DNA from: Deltaproteobacteria bacterium
GTDB taxonomy: Bacteria; Desulfobacterota; Desulfomonilia; UBA1062
Assembly (NCBI GenBank): GCA_029547185.1
Contig: JAKPPU010000004.1
Span: 186,001 to 250,000 of the forward strand
Length of the DNA stretch: 64,000 nt
Direction: 5' to 3'
Below are positions 1-13,779 of this stretch, one piece after another (position 1 is the first letter of the stretch; every line of letters starts with the position of its first letter). The notes under the pieces are model-generated. The model saw only the letters and a list, made by a program, of their open reading frames with translations. It was not told where the DNA came from and made no database searches. The translations under genes and the position numbers were made by a program.

Positions 1-71
1 AATACCTGGTCGTATGGTAGAATATTCGTGTCGAGGAAAGTGCACTGCACACCTGAGAAAGGAGATCATTC

Positions 72-326
72 ATGGCCGATGGTTTCGATATCCTGCGCAA
101 GCTCATCACTCAGGAGAACGGACAGGTAAAGGAATTGCGAACGATCAAGGATATCGAAGATCTGCTCGAGAAGCTCACGAAGATCCAGGACTCGTTCAGA
201 AAACAGAAGACCCCCCACGAGGTGAAGGTAAAAAACGAGCTCGACTACCTTATCCGCCGTATCGTGTCCATGGCAACGATGGTCTACGAGAGGGAGCTTC
301 AGCTGACGCAGGAAGAACATCCCTGA
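72..326 (+). CDS. small charged helical protein, unknown function
   Basis: 84 residues that I cannot assign to a family. The protein is rich in Lys, Glu, Leu and Ile and should be almost wholly helical, with a coiled-coil-like stretch at about residues 20-48. There is no signal peptide or membrane segment, so it is presumably cytoplasmic. The ATG at 72 follows a good ribosome-binding site (AAGGAG, about 8 nt upstream), which favours this frame over a longer overlapping one that starts at 14. It lies 115 nt ahead of ridA on the same strand and may share its transcript. Confidence 0.6.
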   Translation: MADGFDILRKLITQENGQVKELRTIKDIEDLLEKLTKIQDSFRKQKTPHEVKVKNELDYLIRRIVSMATMVYERELQLTQEEHP

Positions 327-441
327 AAAGATGCCGGGACAGTGCATTGGAATGGATGCCCTCTTCCGGCTGATCAAGGTACGGATCTGCGCACTTTCCT
401 CAATATGAACTGTCAAACGATATGATGAGGAGGAATCCGTA

Positions 442-843
442 ATGTCTGCTCGAGATATTTCCGAGGTATCCACTCCGAAGGCCCCCCAGGCCATCGGCCC
501 CTATTCACAGGCTGTCCGGGCAGGTGATTTCGTCTTCCTCTCCGGCCAGATCCCCATCGATCCGGAAACGGCTGCGATCGTCAGCGGAGGGATCGGCGAG
601 CAGACCGGGCAGGTCATGAAAAACATCGGGGCGATCTTGGCGAGCATCGGCCTTAGCTTCGACGATATCGTCAGGACAGAGGTTTACCTGAAGAATATGA
701 GCGACTTTCCCCTCATGAACGAGACGTATGCCGCTTTTTTTCCCGGCAGCACAAAGCCCGCACGGGCGACCATCGAGGTTTCGAGGCTTCCCAGAGATGT
801 CCTGGTGGAGATATCCTGCATCGCCTATCTCGCAAAGGATTAA
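442..843 (+). CDS. ridA: RidA/YjgF/UK114 family reactive enamine/imine deaminase
   Basis: 133 residues, the usual length of the family. The N-terminal [15 protein letters not shown] motif and the C-terminal [10 protein letters not shown]...VEISCIAY segment, carrying the substrate-binding Arg and the Glu, are both present. Family members hydrolyse reactive enamine/imine intermediates made by PLP enzymes such as threonine dehydratase, acting as cytoplasmic trimers. The ATG at 442 follows GAGGAGG at good spacing. The gene converges on the GT81 gene (36 nt between the stops) and I see no clear terminator there. Confidence 0.93.
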   Translation: MSARDISEVSTPKAPQAIGPYSQAVRAGDFVFLSGQIPIDPETAAIVSGGIGEQTGQVMKNIGAILASIGLSFDDIVRTEVYLKNMSDFPLMNETYAAFFPGSTKPARATIEVSRLPRDVLVEISCIAYLAKD

Positions 844-879
844 CCCGAGGTGCCGCACCGGAATACGACGGCTGTCCGA

Positions 880-2244
880 TCACGCGTAGAGCTTCTTCTC
901 ATTTTCCACCACACTGATGATGTCGTTGATGATCGTGGGGATCTTGCGCATCACCCTCTCCCAGGATACGGTTTTCGGCGTCTCATAGATCTCGGTCTGC
1001 AGATTACGGGTGGTCTTCTCGATCACCGGAAGCAGGCCCATCTCGATGAAGGGCTTGAACTCCTCATACTCGTTCACGTACGTGCTGAACCGCCTGGCCA
1101 CGAATGCCGGATAGAGGAGGAGGTCGCCTGCGAAGAGGATGACGTTCTTGAAGACGTTGTCCACCATGGCCTCCTCCTGGTTCGTATCGTAGAGCAGGCC
1201 GTTGTATGCGGCGTTGTCCGCATACATCTTGATGAGGTCGTCGGCTACGCTCAGGTAGGTCGTGGTAAGGTCCCGGATGAAGTGCTCGGTTATGGCAAGC
1301 CCCTCCTCGACCACGAGTGCCGTGAGGAGGGTGGTCACGATATCGATCCCCATCTTGTAGAGCCCTTTGGTCCTGTCGTTTTCAGATACCGGCTGATGCT
1401 TGTGCTCGAAGGGTCCGCTCGATATCTCCACTTGGGCACAGGTGGTGGCCTTGCGATAGACCTCGATCAGGGTGAAAATCTCGACCCCCCAGTTCGTGGC
1501 GAACTGCATGCGCTTCAAGAGCTGGTTTTCGAACGCGACCTCTCCTGAGAGCTGATAGTTGAAATTCAGGAGATAATCCACGAGGCGAAGCACCCTCTCC
1601 TCCCGGGTATCGGTAAATTTCCGTTTCAGGGCGATGAGCAGCGGATCGAGCAGGAGCCTCTTGACGCGTCCGTAGAAGCGGCGGTCCTGTACCCTTGCAT
1701 AAAACGCCTTGCTGAACTGGTAATTGAGCACATGGACCGGATAGAAGAGCCGGTCCATCTGCTCCCGGCGGAATGTCCTGATGTCCGCATCCATGATGCC
1801 GACGCTGTGGGCACCCATGGCAAGAGCAACGCCGAAAGACATGAACATGTTCCTTCCCTTGCCGGGCTCTTCTATATGAAACCCTGCATCGGAGAGCTTC
1901 TGGTATATGGAGGAAAACCCCGGCCCGTCATTGTGCTGGACCAGATAGTTTCTGACCCCGAACTTGTTCAGGATACCGGCAAGCTCGTACGCCTCGTCCG
2001 CACTCGCCTTGTCCAGTCCGAAGATGATCTGCGAGAGATAGTTCGCATTGCAGAGCTGTTGTGCTATCCTTTCGAAAACCGGCCGGTGATCGTCCTGGGT
2101 GAATTCGGATGAAAGCAGGGGTATGATGAGAACCGCCTTTTTCCATTTCGATTGATGGACCAGTTCCTGCTCCATGTTGGGATTGTCTTCGCTGAGCATG
2201 TACAGAGTGGAGATCCCCGTATGCTTTTGAGCGAAGTTCGACAT
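880..2244 (-). CDS. GT81-like glucosyl-3-phosphoglycerate synthase family glycosyltransferase
   Basis: 454 residues from the ATG at 2244, which follows AGGGAGGATCC; the frame stays open 11 codons further upstream but without a ribosome-binding site. The fold is a GT-A nucleotide-sugar transferase: an N-terminal strand (AVLIIPLLSSEF), a GKGRNM motif and the metal-binding GIMDADIRTF near residue 150, then LSGEVAFENQLL and NWGVEIFTLIEVY, which are characteristic of glucosyl- or mannosyl-3-phosphoglycerate synthases. These enzymes make the phosphorylated precursor of glucosylglycerate or mannosylglycerate, compatible solutes or glycolipid heads. It is longer than the mycobacterial enzyme, with an extra helical C-terminus. 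No matching phosphatase gene is adjacent. Family assignment is good; the exact sugar and acceptor are inferred. Confidence 0.75.
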   Translation of the reverse strand: MSNFAQKHTGISTLYMLSEDNPNMEQELVHQSKWKKAVLIIPLLSSEFTQDDHRPVFERIAQQLCNANYLSQIIFGLDKASADEAYELAGILNKFGVRNYLVQHNDGPGFSSIYQKLSDAGFHIEEPGKGRNMFMSFGVALAMGAHSVGIMDADIRTFRREQMDRLFYPVHVLNYQFSKAFYARVQDRRFYGRVKRLLLDPLLIALKRKFTDTREERVLRLVDYLLNFNYQLSGEVAFENQLLKRMQFATNWGVEIFTLIEVYRKATTCAQVEISSGPFEHKHQPVSENDRTKGLYKMGIDIVTTLLTALVVEEGLAITEHFIRDLTTTYLSVADDLIKMYADNAAYNGLLYDTNQEEAMVDNVFKNVILFAGDLLLYPAFVARRFSTYVNEYEEFKPFIEMGLLPVIEKTTRNLQTEIYETPKTVSWERVMRKIPTIINDIISVVENEKKLYA

Positions 2245-2354
2245 GGATCCTCCCTTGCTGTTGGTATCCGAAACCACTTTTTACAGGGAATAAAATGACA
2301 GGCCGAAGCGACGGCGCCTTTATGGAGAACCGGGCTTGAAATACAATGGATTTG

Positions 2355-2855
2355 TCAGCTGCCTTCCGGGGCTCTCCCGGCCTTAGCTTTTTGGAAAAGG
2401 CACTTGAGCGAAAGCCGGATGCGATAAGGAGAAGCCACTATTGCGCATCCCATACCGAAGAGGACGATATCTCTGAGGAGATACCACCAGGTTATAGGAT
2501 GCCCGTCTGCAGAAGCGCCGAAGCAGCCGCATGAAATATCCAGTCCCCTCCAGAGATTGAATGCCAGGGCGCAGGCGAATGCAAACAGGAGCCCGGAGAT
2601 GACGAGTGCCCCTCCTTCAAGCAGTACGCCCGAGAGAAGACTCAGTCCGGCAATGATCTCGATCCAGGGAACGATGACGGCAAACGGATTGACCATCCAT
2701 GCCGGAAGGATGCGATAGTTGTGTACTGCTCCGGCAAACCCGGAAACGTCGATCGCCTTTTCTATTCCCGCATAGATAAACATGATGCCGAGGACGATCC
2801 TGAAACTCAAGATCATGAGCCCCAGAATCGACGCGGTACGTTCGCTCTCGATCAT
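2355..2855 (-). CDS. MauE/DoxX-like integral membrane protein
   Basis: 167 residues from the ATG at 2855, whose first four bases (ATGA) overlap the stop of the upstream rhodanese gene; the open frame further upstream lies inside that gene. Four membrane helices are visible, and the FRIVLGIMFIYAGIEKAID start plus the SCGCFG motif between helices 3 and 4 are typical of the MauE/DoxX group, small membrane proteins linked to thiol-disulfide or quinone redox chemistry. Coupling to an exported rhodanese suggests a joint role in periplasmic sulfur or redox chemistry. The substrate is unknown. Confidence 0.75.
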   Translation of the reverse strand: MIESERTASILGLMILSFRIVLGIMFIYAGIEKAIDVSGFAGAVHNYRILPAWMVNPFAVIVPWIEIIAGLSLLSGVLLEGGALVISGLLFAFACALAFNLWRGLDISCGCFGASADGHPITWWYLLRDIVLFGMGCAIVASPYRIRLSLKCLFQKAKAGRAPEGS

Positions 2856-3376
2856 TCGGCGTCCCCTTCCTCGATCGGGAAGCCTGCATCGAGCCAGCCC
2901 GACCATCCCTCGGGCAGGATCGACACGTTCCGGATGCCTTTATCCAAGAGGACGGATGCCAGCTCGGAGCTCAGGGAGCAGCCAGATCCGCTGCAGTAGA
3001 CCACGAGCTCCCTACCGGAATCGGCAGCGCGCTTGAGCTGCTCGATGCTTTTTTCTGCGCGTTCCACAGGGACATTGACTGCACCCGGGAGATGGGCTGA
3101 GAGGTACTCGGAAGGGCCCCTCGCATCAACGAACAAGGCCTGCCCTTGCTGATACTTTTTCCATGCCTCATCAATGCGTATGGTCCGTGATTCCTTCATC
3201 CTTGCGGATGCCGCATCTGCCGGAGGCCGGTCGCCGACCCAGGCTAACCCGCCGTACCGAAAGGCATTGAATGCGACTCCGCAGACTACGCCGAGCGCGG
3301 CAAGAAAGACGGCTTGAAGCAAGGCAGTGCGGAGTCTTGCCCTCAATGCAGGAACCCTCATTGCCCGTATGCGCAT
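2852..3376 (-). CDS. membrane-anchored rhodanese-like protein
   Basis: 174 residues from the ATG at 3376, preceded by GGAGG 8 nt upstream; the frame is open 47 codons further but without a convincing start. An N-terminal hydrophobic anchor (about residues 15-38) is followed by one rhodanese domain (about 65-170) with FVDARGPSEYLSAHLPGA and the active-site loop YCSGSGCSLSSELA, so the catalytic Cys is kept. Rhodanese domains move sulfane sulfur or act as redox/persulfide carriers; here the domain should face the periplasm. It is translationally coupled (ATGA) to the downstream MauE/DoxX-like gene. Confidence 0.85.
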   Translation of the reverse strand: MRIRAMRVPALRARLRTALLQAVFLAALGVVCGVAFNAFRYGGLAWVGDRPPADAASARMKESRTIRIDEAWKKYQQGQALFVDARGPSEYLSAHLPGAVNVPVERAEKSIEQLKRAADSGRELVVYCSGSGCSLSSELASVLLDKGIRNVSILPEGWSGWLDAGFPIEEGDAE

Positions 3377-3606
3377 CTCTTTGCCCTCCGGTTTCTCCCT
3401 TTGACCTTCATAGATTATCACGAATATTCTTCCGGAATCCAAGAGGAAATATTCCCCTGTCTTCATCCTCCCGCACCCAGGGATGGTATCGGATATCCCG
3501 ACGGTTCGGTATTGCATTGACCCATTCTTCCCATTATCTCATGTATGGGGACAGCGATCCTGATTTGTTGCTGCGTCTGCAAGCTCATTCTTTAAAGGGA
3601 GGAACT

Positions 3607-4248
3607 ATGCTTAAGGGAATGCTCATAACGTCGGTACTTCTTTTTTTCTCGCTGTCGGTATCAGCAGAGGAGCTGAAGCCCATCAAGCTTCCGCCGCCGC
3701 AGCTTGACAGCGGTAAAACATTGATGAGCGCGCTCAAGGAAAGGAAATCGTCACGAGAGTTCAGCACAAGGAAGCTGCCTGTCAGTGTCCTTTCCAATCT
3801 GCTCTGGTCAGCCTGCGGGGTCAACCGGCCCGAATCGGGAAAGCGCACCTCTCCCTCGGCGATGAACAGGCAGGAGATCGATGTCTATGTGGCAGCTTCC
3901 GATGGCCTTTATCTCTATGACGCAAAAGGGCATGCCTTAAAGCCGATCCTCAAGCAGGATCTCCGTGCACTGACGGGAATGCAGCCGTTTGCAGCAGAGG
4001 CACCGATAAACCTGGTCTGCGTCGCCGACCTCGAGAAGACGGGGGGAGCGAGTACGGAAGAAAGAATCATGTATGCCTCAGCGGATACAGGCTTCATCAG
4101 CGAGAATGTTTACCTCTCCTGCGCGGCACAGGGCTTGGCAACTGTCGTGAGAGGCTCGGTCGACAGGGACAGCCTGGCAAAGGCGATGAAGCTTGGCCCG
4201 ACCCGGAAAATCATCCTGGCACAGACGGTAGGATACCCGAAGGAATGA
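3607..4248 (+). CDS. exported nitroreductase-family (SagB-like) oxidoreductase
   Basis: 213 residues from the ATG at 3607, which follows GGGAGGAACT; a longer open frame upstream overlaps the divergent rhodanese gene and is not credible. Residues 1-18 form a signal peptide ending VSAEE. The rest is a nitroreductase fold: LKERKSSREFSTRKLP (FMN phosphate contact), LSNLLWSACGVNR, NRQEIDVYVA, and a C-terminal half with SENVYLSCAAQGLATVVRG and ILAQTVGYPK. Such FMN proteins reduce nitro compounds, quinones or other acceptors. A signal peptide on this family is uncommon outside anaerobes. The substrate is unknown. Confidence 0.82.
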   Translation: MLKGMLITSVLLFFSLSVSAEELKPIKLPPPQLDSGKTLMSALKERKSSREFSTRKLPVSVLSNLLWSACGVNRPESGKRTSPSAMNRQEIDVYVAASDGLYLYDAKGHALKPILKQDLRALTGMQPFAAEAPINLVCVADLEKTGGASTEERIMYASADTGFISENVYLSCAAQGLATVVRGSVDRDSLAKAMKLGPTRKIILAQTVGYPKE

Positions 4249-4323
4249 CGCCCTGTACGTGAAGCACAGTTTTATCCGGCTTGCCCCTCCATCGCACCCG
4301 ACTGACTTCAAGAGAGCAGGCGC

Positions 4324-5259
4324 TCAATCTCTTACCTTGAGGACGACCTTCCCATGGACCTTCCCGCTTCTGACAGTTTCCTGGGCCTTGCGGGCCTCTT
4401 CGAGGGGGAAGACATCGGCAACTATGGGCTTGAGCTTGCCGCTATCGATCAGAGAGGCTATCTCAGTGAGATCCTGGGCATCGGGGTGAACTCTCAGGGC
4501 TTCGCCATGCACGCCATGCTTGGCCGCTTCCTCAGGGGACGAAATGCCGACCGTGGAAACGAGAACTCCCCCCTTTTTGACGACCTGCCACGAGCGCTTC
4601 TGTGTCTCACCGCCGATCAGATCGAGCACGACATCAACATTGCAGACCTTGTCTTCGAACCTGGCCTTCTGGTAGTCGATCACTTCATCGACTCCCAACT
4701 CCCTGGCAAAATCGATGCTGTCTCCCGACGTCGTGCCGATCACCCGAGCTCCTTTCCATTTGGCCAGCTGGACGGCGTAATGGCCGACGCCGCCTGTTGC
4801 ACCCTGGATAAACACGGTCTGTCCGGCCATGAGGTGCGCCAGATCGAACAGCGACTGCCAGGCTGCCAGGCACGAAACAGGAACGGCAGCAGCATGGACG
4901 AAGTCGGCTGTCTTCGGCTTGAATGCCATGCTCTTTGCCTCTGCAATCGTGTACTTTGCATATGCACCGTTTCCCGCCATGTTCAGAAGGCCATAGACTG
5001 CATCCCCAGGCTTTATGGTGGTGACGCCGCTGCCGGCAGTATCGACAACGCCTGCCACGTCCCATCCCAGGATGAGCGGTAGCGTATGGATACCTTTCAT
5101 GGAGCCCTCGCGAACCTTCCAATCAAGAGGATTGACTCCTGCAGCATGAACGCTGATCCGTACCTCCTCTGTCCCCGGCTCAGGGATTGGTGCATCCTCA
5201 TAGACAAGAACATCAGGACCGCCATAGGAGTGGATTCGTACTGCCTTCATCTTTTCCAT
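4324..5259 (-). CDS. NADPH:quinone oxidoreductase-like MDR family enzyme
   Basis: 311 residues. Medium-chain dehydrogenase/reductase of the quinone-oxidoreductase branch: MKAVRIHSYGGPDVL at the start, GVNPLDWKVREG, the substrate-domain stretch GWDVAGVV, and the nucleotide-binding loop FIQGATGGVGHYAVQLAK near residues 148-165. The Cys/His ligands of the catalytic zinc in alcohol dehydrogenases are absent, as in quinone reductases. The ATG at 5259 has GGAGGGAG about 8 nt upstream; ATG 5250 is an alternative three codons on. It converges on the nitroreductase gene. Probably a cytoplasmic NADPH-dependent reductase of quinones or enals. Confidence 0.85.
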   Translation of the reverse strand: MEKMKAVRIHSYGGPDVLVYEDAPIPEPGTEEVRISVHAAGVNPLDWKVREGSMKGIHTLPLILGWDVAGVVDTAGSGVTTIKPGDAVYGLLNMAGNGAYAKYTIAEAKSMAFKPKTADFVHAAAVPVSCLAAWQSLFDLAHLMAGQTVFIQGATGGVGHYAVQLAKWKGARVIGTTSGDSIDFARELGVDEVIDYQKARFEDKVCNVDVVLDLIGGETQKRSWQVVKKGGVLVSTVGISSPEEAAKHGVHGEALRVHPDAQDLTEIASLIDSGKLKPIVADVFPLEEARKAQETVRSGKVHGKVVLKVRD

Positions 5260-5446
5260 ATGCTGTCTCCCTCCAAGGGAAGGTACGTTTGCCGATCGAA
5301 GATTCCCTGAAGTTTTATCCCATCTATAGAAAGCTACTAAGCCTTACATTCATCAATTCAAGTCGTCACCGGTACGGGGATTGTCTTGGTGATGAAAGAT
5401 ATGCCTGGTTTTCCGTCGCACTGGTAAGCGAAGCTGCGGGCAGGGG

Positions 5447-6214
5447 TTATCTGAGTATGCCGAAATACCAGTTGATGAACAGGTCACCCCAGAGGACGTA
5501 GATGAGTGCGCCGAGCGCAAGGAACGGGCCGAAGGGAATGGCTGCCTGCATGTTCTTCTTCTTGAGGAGGACCCAGGGGATGCCTGCCATGGTTCCGAGA
5601 AGCGAGCCCATGAAGATCGTGAACAGCACTCCCTGCCAGCCGGTAAAGACCCCGATCATGCCGAGGAGCTTCACATCGCCGCCTCCCATGCCCTGTCTGC
5701 CGGTGAGGAAATAGTACCCGTAGATCACGACGAGGAGGAGCCCGGCGCCGAGTCCGAGCCCGATCAGGGCATCACGATAAGAGAGAGGCATCCACCAGAC
5801 CAGTACGAGACCGACAATGGCACCGCCGATGGACAGGCTGTCCGGAATGATCTGGTAATCGATATCTATAAAGGTAATGACGAGGAGGGCGCACGCCCAG
5901 AGATAGTAGATCGGAAAGCTCGGGGTGAGCCCGAAGCGGTAGAGCATGGCGACCGCAAGCAGCCCGCTCAGGAGCTCGACGGCCGGATACCGGAGCGAGA
6001 TCTGCTCGCCGCAGTTCCTGCACCTGCCCCTCAAAATGAGATAGCTCACTACGGGGATATTATCCCAGGGCTTGATCTTGCTGCGGCATTTCGGACACCT
6101 CGATGCCGGGAATACGATGGATTCGTTTAAGGGGATCCTGTGGATGCAGACGTTGAGAAAGCTTCCAATGAAAAGGCCGAAAATAAAGGCCGTCAGAGGA
6201 ACGAAGGCTCTCAC
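5447..6214 (-). CDS. pilD: type IV prepilin peptidase / N-methyltransferase (A24 family)
   Basis: 255 residues, polytopic, starting GTG at 6214; the GTGA overlaps the stop of the preceding gene. It has both halves of a bifunctional PilD: an N-terminal cytoplasmic loop with two CxxC pairs (RCPKCRSKI and GRCRNCGEQI) linked to the methyltransferase activity, and the two catalytic Asp of the peptidase in FIDIDYQIIPD and GMGGGDVKLLG. It cleaves and N-methylates prepilins of type IV pili or type II secretion pseudopilins at the inner membrane. No pilin or secretion gene lies nearby. It is probably transcribed with the upstream gene from the sigma-54 promoter at 6665-6680. Confidence 0.93.
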   Translation of the reverse strand: MRAFVPLTAFIFGLFIGSFLNVCIHRIPLNESIVFPASRCPKCRSKIKPWDNIPVVSYLILRGRCRNCGEQISLRYPAVELLSGLLAVAMLYRFGLTPSFPIYYLWACALLVITFIDIDYQIIPDSLSIGGAIVGLVLVWWMPLSYRDALIGLGLGAGLLLVVIYGYYFLTGRQGMGGGDVKLLGMIGVFTGWQGVLFTIFMGSLLGTMAGIPWVLLKKKNMQAAIPFGPFLALGALIYVLWGDLFINWYFGILR

Positions 6215-6642
6215 CCGGTCAGATCTCCCCTCCTGAAGCGCATGACCTCGCCGTTCAAGGTCGATGCCACATCATTCATGATGGCCTTCAAGGGATCATC
6301 ATCGGAGAGAAACGATCCCGCGTCGAGGACAGACGAACGCATCCGGCTTAAATCCTCCACCATGGGCGCGAGAGACTTCAGGCTTACATTGGGGTCCGCA
6401 AGACCTTTTGAATACGAATCCAGCATGTCGAGTGCCTGCTCGCTCAAGCTCAGGGCATTGATCTTCTGGGGATTGAGCTGGTCCACAGGATAGGATGCCT
6501 GCACACTTCGGGCTTCTTTCACCGACGTATTGCCGATCTCGCTGAGGATATCCTCGAATGTGCTCCCGTCGCCGGCAATCTGCCTGCTGCCGGATATCTT
6601 TCCCGTTACGGAGCCGATTACCATATTCGGATCTATCTTCAT
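6211..6642 (-). CDS. uncharacterised protein under a sigma-54 promoter, coupled to pilD
   Basis: 143 residues from the ATG at 6642, preceded by AGGAGG with 5-nt spacing; the open frame upstream runs through the promoter. It has no signal peptide or membrane segment. The N-terminus is Gly/Ser-rich and polar; residues about 60-140 are helical and end DPLKAIMNDVASTLNGEVMRF. This general look (polar start, helical C-half, short) resembles small flagellar- or pilus-associated soluble proteins, but I recognise no family with certainty. The stop overlaps the GTG start of pilD, so the two are coupled. The sigma-54 promoter makes a surface-appendage role plausible. Confidence 0.75.
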   Translation of the reverse strand: MKIDPNMVIGSVTGKISGSRQIAGDGSTFEDILSEIGNTSVKEARSVQASYPVDQLNPQKINALSLSEQALDMLDSYSKGLADPNVSLKSLAPMVEDLSRMRSSVLDAGSFLSDDDPLKAIMNDVASTLNGEVMRFRRGDLTG

Positions 6643-6664
6643 GAGTTCCTCCTGCCGGATAGTT

Positions 6665-6680
6665 AGCAAGGATAGTGCCA
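6665..6680 (-). promoter_or_regulatory. sigma-54 (RpoN) -24/-12 promoter
   Basis: The minus strand reads TGGCACTATCCTTGCT, matching the consensus TGGCACG-N4-TTGCW with exactly 10 nt between the invariant GG and GC. Transcription would begin about 12 nt downstream, leaving a short leader that just holds the AGGAGG of the gene starting at 6642. It lies in the 121-nt gap after the accA stop. Confidence 0.82.
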
Positions 6681-6763
6681 TCTCCGGCAAGCTCATCGGC
6701 ATTCACGCCAAAGGGCATGAGCAGGGAAGTTTCTTCCCATCGCCAAGGGAAAAATACTCCCGC

Positions 6764-7692
6764 CTATTTCCTCGGGATGAGCCTCTCGATGCCTGCAGCG
6801 CGCCTGCGGACGAGCTCATCAAGGTCCATTTCACAAAGCTCTCCGAGGTATCTGCGGATGACCCTCGATGTCTCTTCAATCACGGCCGCCGGATCATTAT
6901 GGGCCCCTCCGACAGGCTCTTTGACCAGGTAGTCGACGATGCCGTCGAGATAGAGGTCTTTCCCCGTCCCCTTGAGCGACTCCGCTGCCTGCTCCTTGTT
7001 CGAGGAATCTCCATAGACGATGGATGAGTAACCTTCGGGGCTGATGGCGCTGTAGAAGGCATTTTCAAGCATGATGATACGGTCGCCGAATCCCAGGGCA
7101 AGCGCTCCTCCCGAGCCCGCTTCGCCGATGATGCATACGATCACCGGGGTTCTGACCCCTGCTATGGCTGAGATGCACCTGGCGATGGAAAAGGCCTGCC
7201 CCTTGTACTCGGTCTCCGGAACGGGGTAGGCCCCGGGCGTATCCACAAAGGTGATGACAGGCCGCCCGAATCTCTCTGCCAGCTCAAGCATCCGCATTGC
7301 CTTGTAATGTCCGGAAGGGCTCGCCATGCCATAGTTGTACTTTGCATAGTCTTTCTGTCTGCTCGAATGCTTCTTGTGGCCCATTACGACGACAGGGGAA
7401 TCATCGAGAAAGGCGAATCCGCCCTTTATGGCCGGATCGTCCTCATAGGTCCTGTCTCCGTGGAGCTCGGTGAAATGACGGAAGATGCCGTACAGGTAAT
7501 CGTCAAAAACCGGCCGCTCCGGGTGACGGGCAAGCTCCACGCTGCCCCACCGGGAGATGCCGGCATAGATTTCCTCCCTGAAGGCCTCGACCTTGCGGGC
7601 CAGATCCGTGGTATCTATGCCCTCGATCTTTGCGATGCTCTCCTGGAGCTCCCTGAGAGCATGGTCGACTTCATTGAATCTGTCTTTGTTTT

Positions 7693-7696
<4 letters not shown>
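6764..7696 (-). CDS. accA: acetyl-CoA carboxylase carboxyltransferase subunit alpha
   Basis: 310 residues, normal for AccA. It carries the N-terminal helical region with LARKVEAFREEIYAG, and the crotonase-fold core: HFTELHGDRTYEDDPAI, GMASPSGHYKAMRM, ITFVDTPGAYPVPE, IIGEAGSGGALALG. With AccD it transfers the carboxyl group from carboxybiotin to acetyl-CoA in the first step of fatty acid synthesis. The GTG start at 7696 overlaps the dnaE stop (GTGA), so translation is coupled to dnaE. It is last in the run sppA-guaB-dnaE-accA. AccD is not in the window. Confidence 0.96.
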
Positions 7697-11130
<3,434 letters not shown>

Positions 11131-11141
11131 GGCTTCTATGC

Positions 11142-12617
<1,476 letters not shown>

Positions 12618-13484
12618 TTACTGAATGCTGTATTCAAGCCTCAAGAATCCTCTGGACAGGTGCGCAGAGCCCTTTCCAAAGGATATCGGGGCGTAGCTCT
12701 GGATGAAGCGCTCAATGTCCTTCCAGACCCCTTCTTCCGGCTCTCCCTTGATAATGCGGGGCTTCCCTTTGATCCCCGCCCTCTTGCCTGCATCCTCAAC
12801 GGCCGAATCCATGCCGCCCAGAGAGTCGATCAACCCGTTCGCGAGGGCCTGCCGTCCGGTGAAGACCCGTCCGTCTGCATATTCATCCACCTTTGACCGA
12901 TGCAATTTCCGGCTCCTGGATACGGCATCTTTGAACTGATCATGGACATCCCTGGCAAGATACTCGAAATACCGTCGCTCTTTGTCGGTCATATGCCGAA
13001 ACGGCGATCCTGCATCCTTGAGCTCTCCTCCGGTGATGCTCCGGGACGAAACCCCCAGCTTCTGCAAACCCTCTGTTACATCGAAAAACTCAAGGACCAC
13101 ACCGATGCTGCCGGTGAGCGTCCCCGGAAGGGCATAAATCCGATCGGCAGCACACGCGATATAGTAGGCGCCGGATGCACTCACCGAACCCATGGAGGCA
13201 ATAACAGGCTTCTCCTTCTTCAGCTTCAAAAGGGCTTCATAGATTTCCTGTGATGGTCCCACCTTGCCGCCGGGACTGTCGAGCCGTATGATCACGGCGC
13301 GGACATTGGCGTCTTCCTCGAATTGTCTGATGATACCCAGATAACCGATGGAATCGTCTATAGGACCTTCGATTTCCAGTATGCCCACCGCCGGGGTCAT
13401 GGCCGTTTTCAGAGCATTGAAGCCGAACGGAATGGCTATCAAAACAATAATGGCAATAAGGATTATCTTTGTCTTTCTTTTCAT
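12618..13484 (-). CDS. sppA: signal peptide peptidase SppA, S49 family
   Basis: 288 residues, the short single-domain form. An N-terminal membrane anchor (about residues 6-22) precedes the Clp-like serine protease domain. The nucleophile is Ser104 in SVSASGAYYIA and the general base Lys156 in TGGELKDAGSP; VIIRLDSPGG is the conserved oxyanion-side motif. It degrades cleaved signal peptides and membrane protein fragments at the inner membrane. First gene of the sppA-guaB-dnaE-accA run; the rpsA terminator lies about 190 nt upstream, so a promoter should sit in 13485-13670, but I could not pick one out. Confidence 0.93.
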   Translation of the reverse strand: MKRKTKIILIAIIVLIAIPFGFNALKTAMTPAVGILEIEGPIDDSIGYLGIIRQFEEDANVRAVIIRLDSPGGKVGPSQEIYEALLKLKKEKPVIASMGSVSASGAYYIACAADRIYALPGTLTGSIGVVLEFFDVTEGLQKLGVSSRSITGGELKDAGSPFRHMTDKERRYFEYLARDVHDQFKDAVSRSRKLHRSKVDEYADGRVFTGRQALANGLIDSLGGMDSAVEDAGKRAGIKGKPRIIKGEPEEGVWKDIERFIQSYAPISFGKGSAHLSRGFLRLEYSIQ

Positions 13485-13669
13485 ATCAAATGATTATCTC
13501 GACTTATCCCTTTGTGTCTGAATGTTTATACAACACACCGGAGACAAGCAAGTACAAAATCAGCTGCACCTTTACCAAACTCGTCTGCCGATCCTTTAAA
13601 ACGTGCCCCGGCCGATCATGCTCGCAAGACACGTCCGGATGATGCATGCCGCTGACCGTACAACACGGG

Positions 13670-13709
13670 ATAAAGAAAAGCGCCCGGACCCTTCTGGGAT
13701 CGGGGCGCT
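13670..13709 (-). terminator. rho-independent terminator of rpsA
   Basis: On the minus strand an imperfect GC-rich stem (AGCGCCCCGATCCC pairing with GGGTCCGGGCGCT around an AGAA-type loop, 13679-13709) is followed by TTTTCTTTA at 13670-13678. It lies about 70 nt after the rpsA stop. The remaining gap to sppA (13485-13669) holds nothing I can identify. Confidence 0.8.
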
Positions 13710-13779
13710 GACGGTTTTTACTCACGTGTGCAGCTTCGTCCGCCTATATACGGGCCGACTGAAACCGCATGCGGTCATT

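Noticed and set aside
850-1548. Long plus-strand frame of 232 codons
   Set aside because: Antisense shadow of the GT81 gene; composition (His/Arg/Leu-rich, no fold) is typical of a complementary frame.
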